The notes under the pieces: model-generated
The model's database searches: none
What the model was told of the DNA's origin: nothing
Seen by the model: only the letters and a program-made list of their open reading frames with translations
From: Gallionellaceae bacterium
Lineage (GTDB): Bacteria; Pseudomonadota; Gammaproteobacteria; Burkholderiales; Thiobacillaceae
Length of the DNA stretch: 64,000 nucleotides
Assembly (NCBI GenBank): GCA_028714735.1
Contig: JAQTLU010000008.1
Location: forward strand, 62,001 to 126,000
Direction: 5' to 3'
In this document: positions 63,646-64,000 of the stretch, in pieces
How positions within the stretch are numbered: position 1 is the stretch's first letter
Layout: each line of letters opens with the position of its first letter
Program-made: the position numbers and the translations under genes

Positions 63646-64000
63646 TCAATAGAGGTAGGTCAGGCGGACCTGATGCAGGCTGAGGCCATCGTCGGGCTCT
63701 TTCAGGCCGGCGTTGGTCAGCAACTGGTAGCGGTAGCCGAGATCGTACTGGCTCTTCTCGCCGAAGGTGACGCCGACCCCGACCAGGGGGGCGAGTTGCA
63801 GGGCGCTGCCGAGGTCGTGTTTGCTGTCGAGGCGGGTGCGGCTCAGCAGGTGCAGGCCAAGCGCGACATCCCAATAGGGCTGGGCGCCGCCGGAGGCATT
63901 GGGTCGGAAACGGAACACCGGCGACACGCCGGCATCGGCTGCGTTCTTGCCTTCGGGACGGTTGCTGTTCAGGTAGGCCAGGGTGGCTTCCCAGTAGCCG
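63646..64000 (-). CDS. PagL-like acyloxyacyl hydrolase family protein, C-terminal part (runs off the right edge)
   Basis: At least 117 residues of an outer-membrane barrel related to lipid A 3-O-deacylase PagL: 'GYWEATLAYLNSNRPEGKNA', 'SPVFRFRPNASGGAQPYWDV', 'LAPLVGVGVTFGEKSQYDLG' and 'LSLHQVRLTYLY', ending with an aromatic residue as barrels do. In active PagL the motif is QHxSN with catalytic His and Ser; here it reads 'RYQLLTNAGLKEPDDG', so His is Leu and Ser is Thr. It is probably catalytically dead or changed. The 5' end lies beyond the window. Confidence 0.85.
   Translation of the reverse strand, partial: GYWEATLAYLNSNRPEGKNAADAGVSPVFRFRPNASGGAQPYWDVALGLHLLSRTRLDSKHDLGSALQLAPLVGVGVTFGEKSQYDLGYRYQLLTNAGLKEPDDGLSLHQVRLTYLY

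Noticed and set aside
63335-63874. Open frame on the minus strand through the structured element
   Set aside because: The translation is rich in Arg, Pro and His, changes frame with respect to the PagL-like gene, and follows the palindromes. The region is better explained as non-coding.

Overview
The window is high-GC chromosomal DNA (about two-thirds G+C by eye) from a betaproteobacterium. The gene orders point there: lptM-lysA divergent from cyaY, argH near hemC-hemD-hemX-hemY, yqgE-ruvX-pyrR-pyrB-pyrC', and dnaX-ybaB-recR. A glycolate oxidase operon (glcDEF) next to a glyoxylate aminotransferase suggests glycolate salvage, as in a Calvin-cycle autotroph such as Thiobacillus and relatives. 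That lineage is an inference. I saw no rRNA, tRNA, prophage, complete insertion sequence or CRISPR array.

Layout. 1-3.3 kb: the 5' part of a TonB receptor gene, an RRM protein, YaeQ, a TruC-like pseudouridine synthase and a thioredoxin. 3.4-7.6 kb: an MdtABC-like RND pump and its adaptor. 7.7-9.4 kb: msrPQ, periplasmic methionine sulfoxide repair. 9.4-12.8 kb: a metal-uptake operon (small His/Cys protein, porin, ZnuA, ZnuB) without its ATPase. 13-14.7 kb: MEKHLA protein and HD-GYP protein. 14.7-18.6 kb: glcDEF, with a palindromic repeat inserted in frame in glcF. 18.65-20.2 kb: an islet of small accessory genes behind an integron attC-like hairpin. 20.2-25 kb: aminotransferase, repetitive histone-like protein, lysA, lptM, cyaY and two cyclic-nucleotide-binding proteins. 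25-30.3 kb: argH, a thioredoxin-like protein, hemCDXY with a very short HemY. 30.3-32.3 kb: an iron-sulfur flavoreductase and an epimerase-like SDR.

32.3-38.6 kb: a seven-gene leftward operon (TetR, membrane fusion protein, FtsX-type permease, ATPase, cytochrome c', a TetR-like protein without a DNA-binding domain, NodT-type outer-membrane factor). A perfect operator palindrome precedes the TetR gene. 38.7-42.7 kb: DUF255 protein, a small unknown, a NamZ-like protein and a DOMON-like protein. 42.8-47.4 kb: yqgE-ruvX-pyrR-pyrB-pyrC' and a zinc metallopeptidase; PyrC' lacks the catalytic metal motif. 47.4-53.3 kb: NodIJ-type exporter, hydrolase, thioredoxin-like ferredoxin, MazG-like protein, glutaredoxin, PrlC. 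53.3-58.3 kb: gamma carbonic anhydrase, CZB protein, small membrane protein, sterol desaturase family protein, TupA-like protein, and a lower-GC stretch with poorly known genes. 58.3-64 kb: CnoX-like co-chaperone, purB, recR-ybaB-dnaX, a 273-nt highly structured non-coding element and a PagL-like gene.

The most intriguing features are the element at 63348-63620, which is bounded by 22-nt inverted repeats and could fold into a Y shape directly upstream of dnaX; the palindromic repeat translated inside GlcF; the attC-like islet; and the HTH-less TetR-like protein plus cytochrome c' inside an efflux operon.
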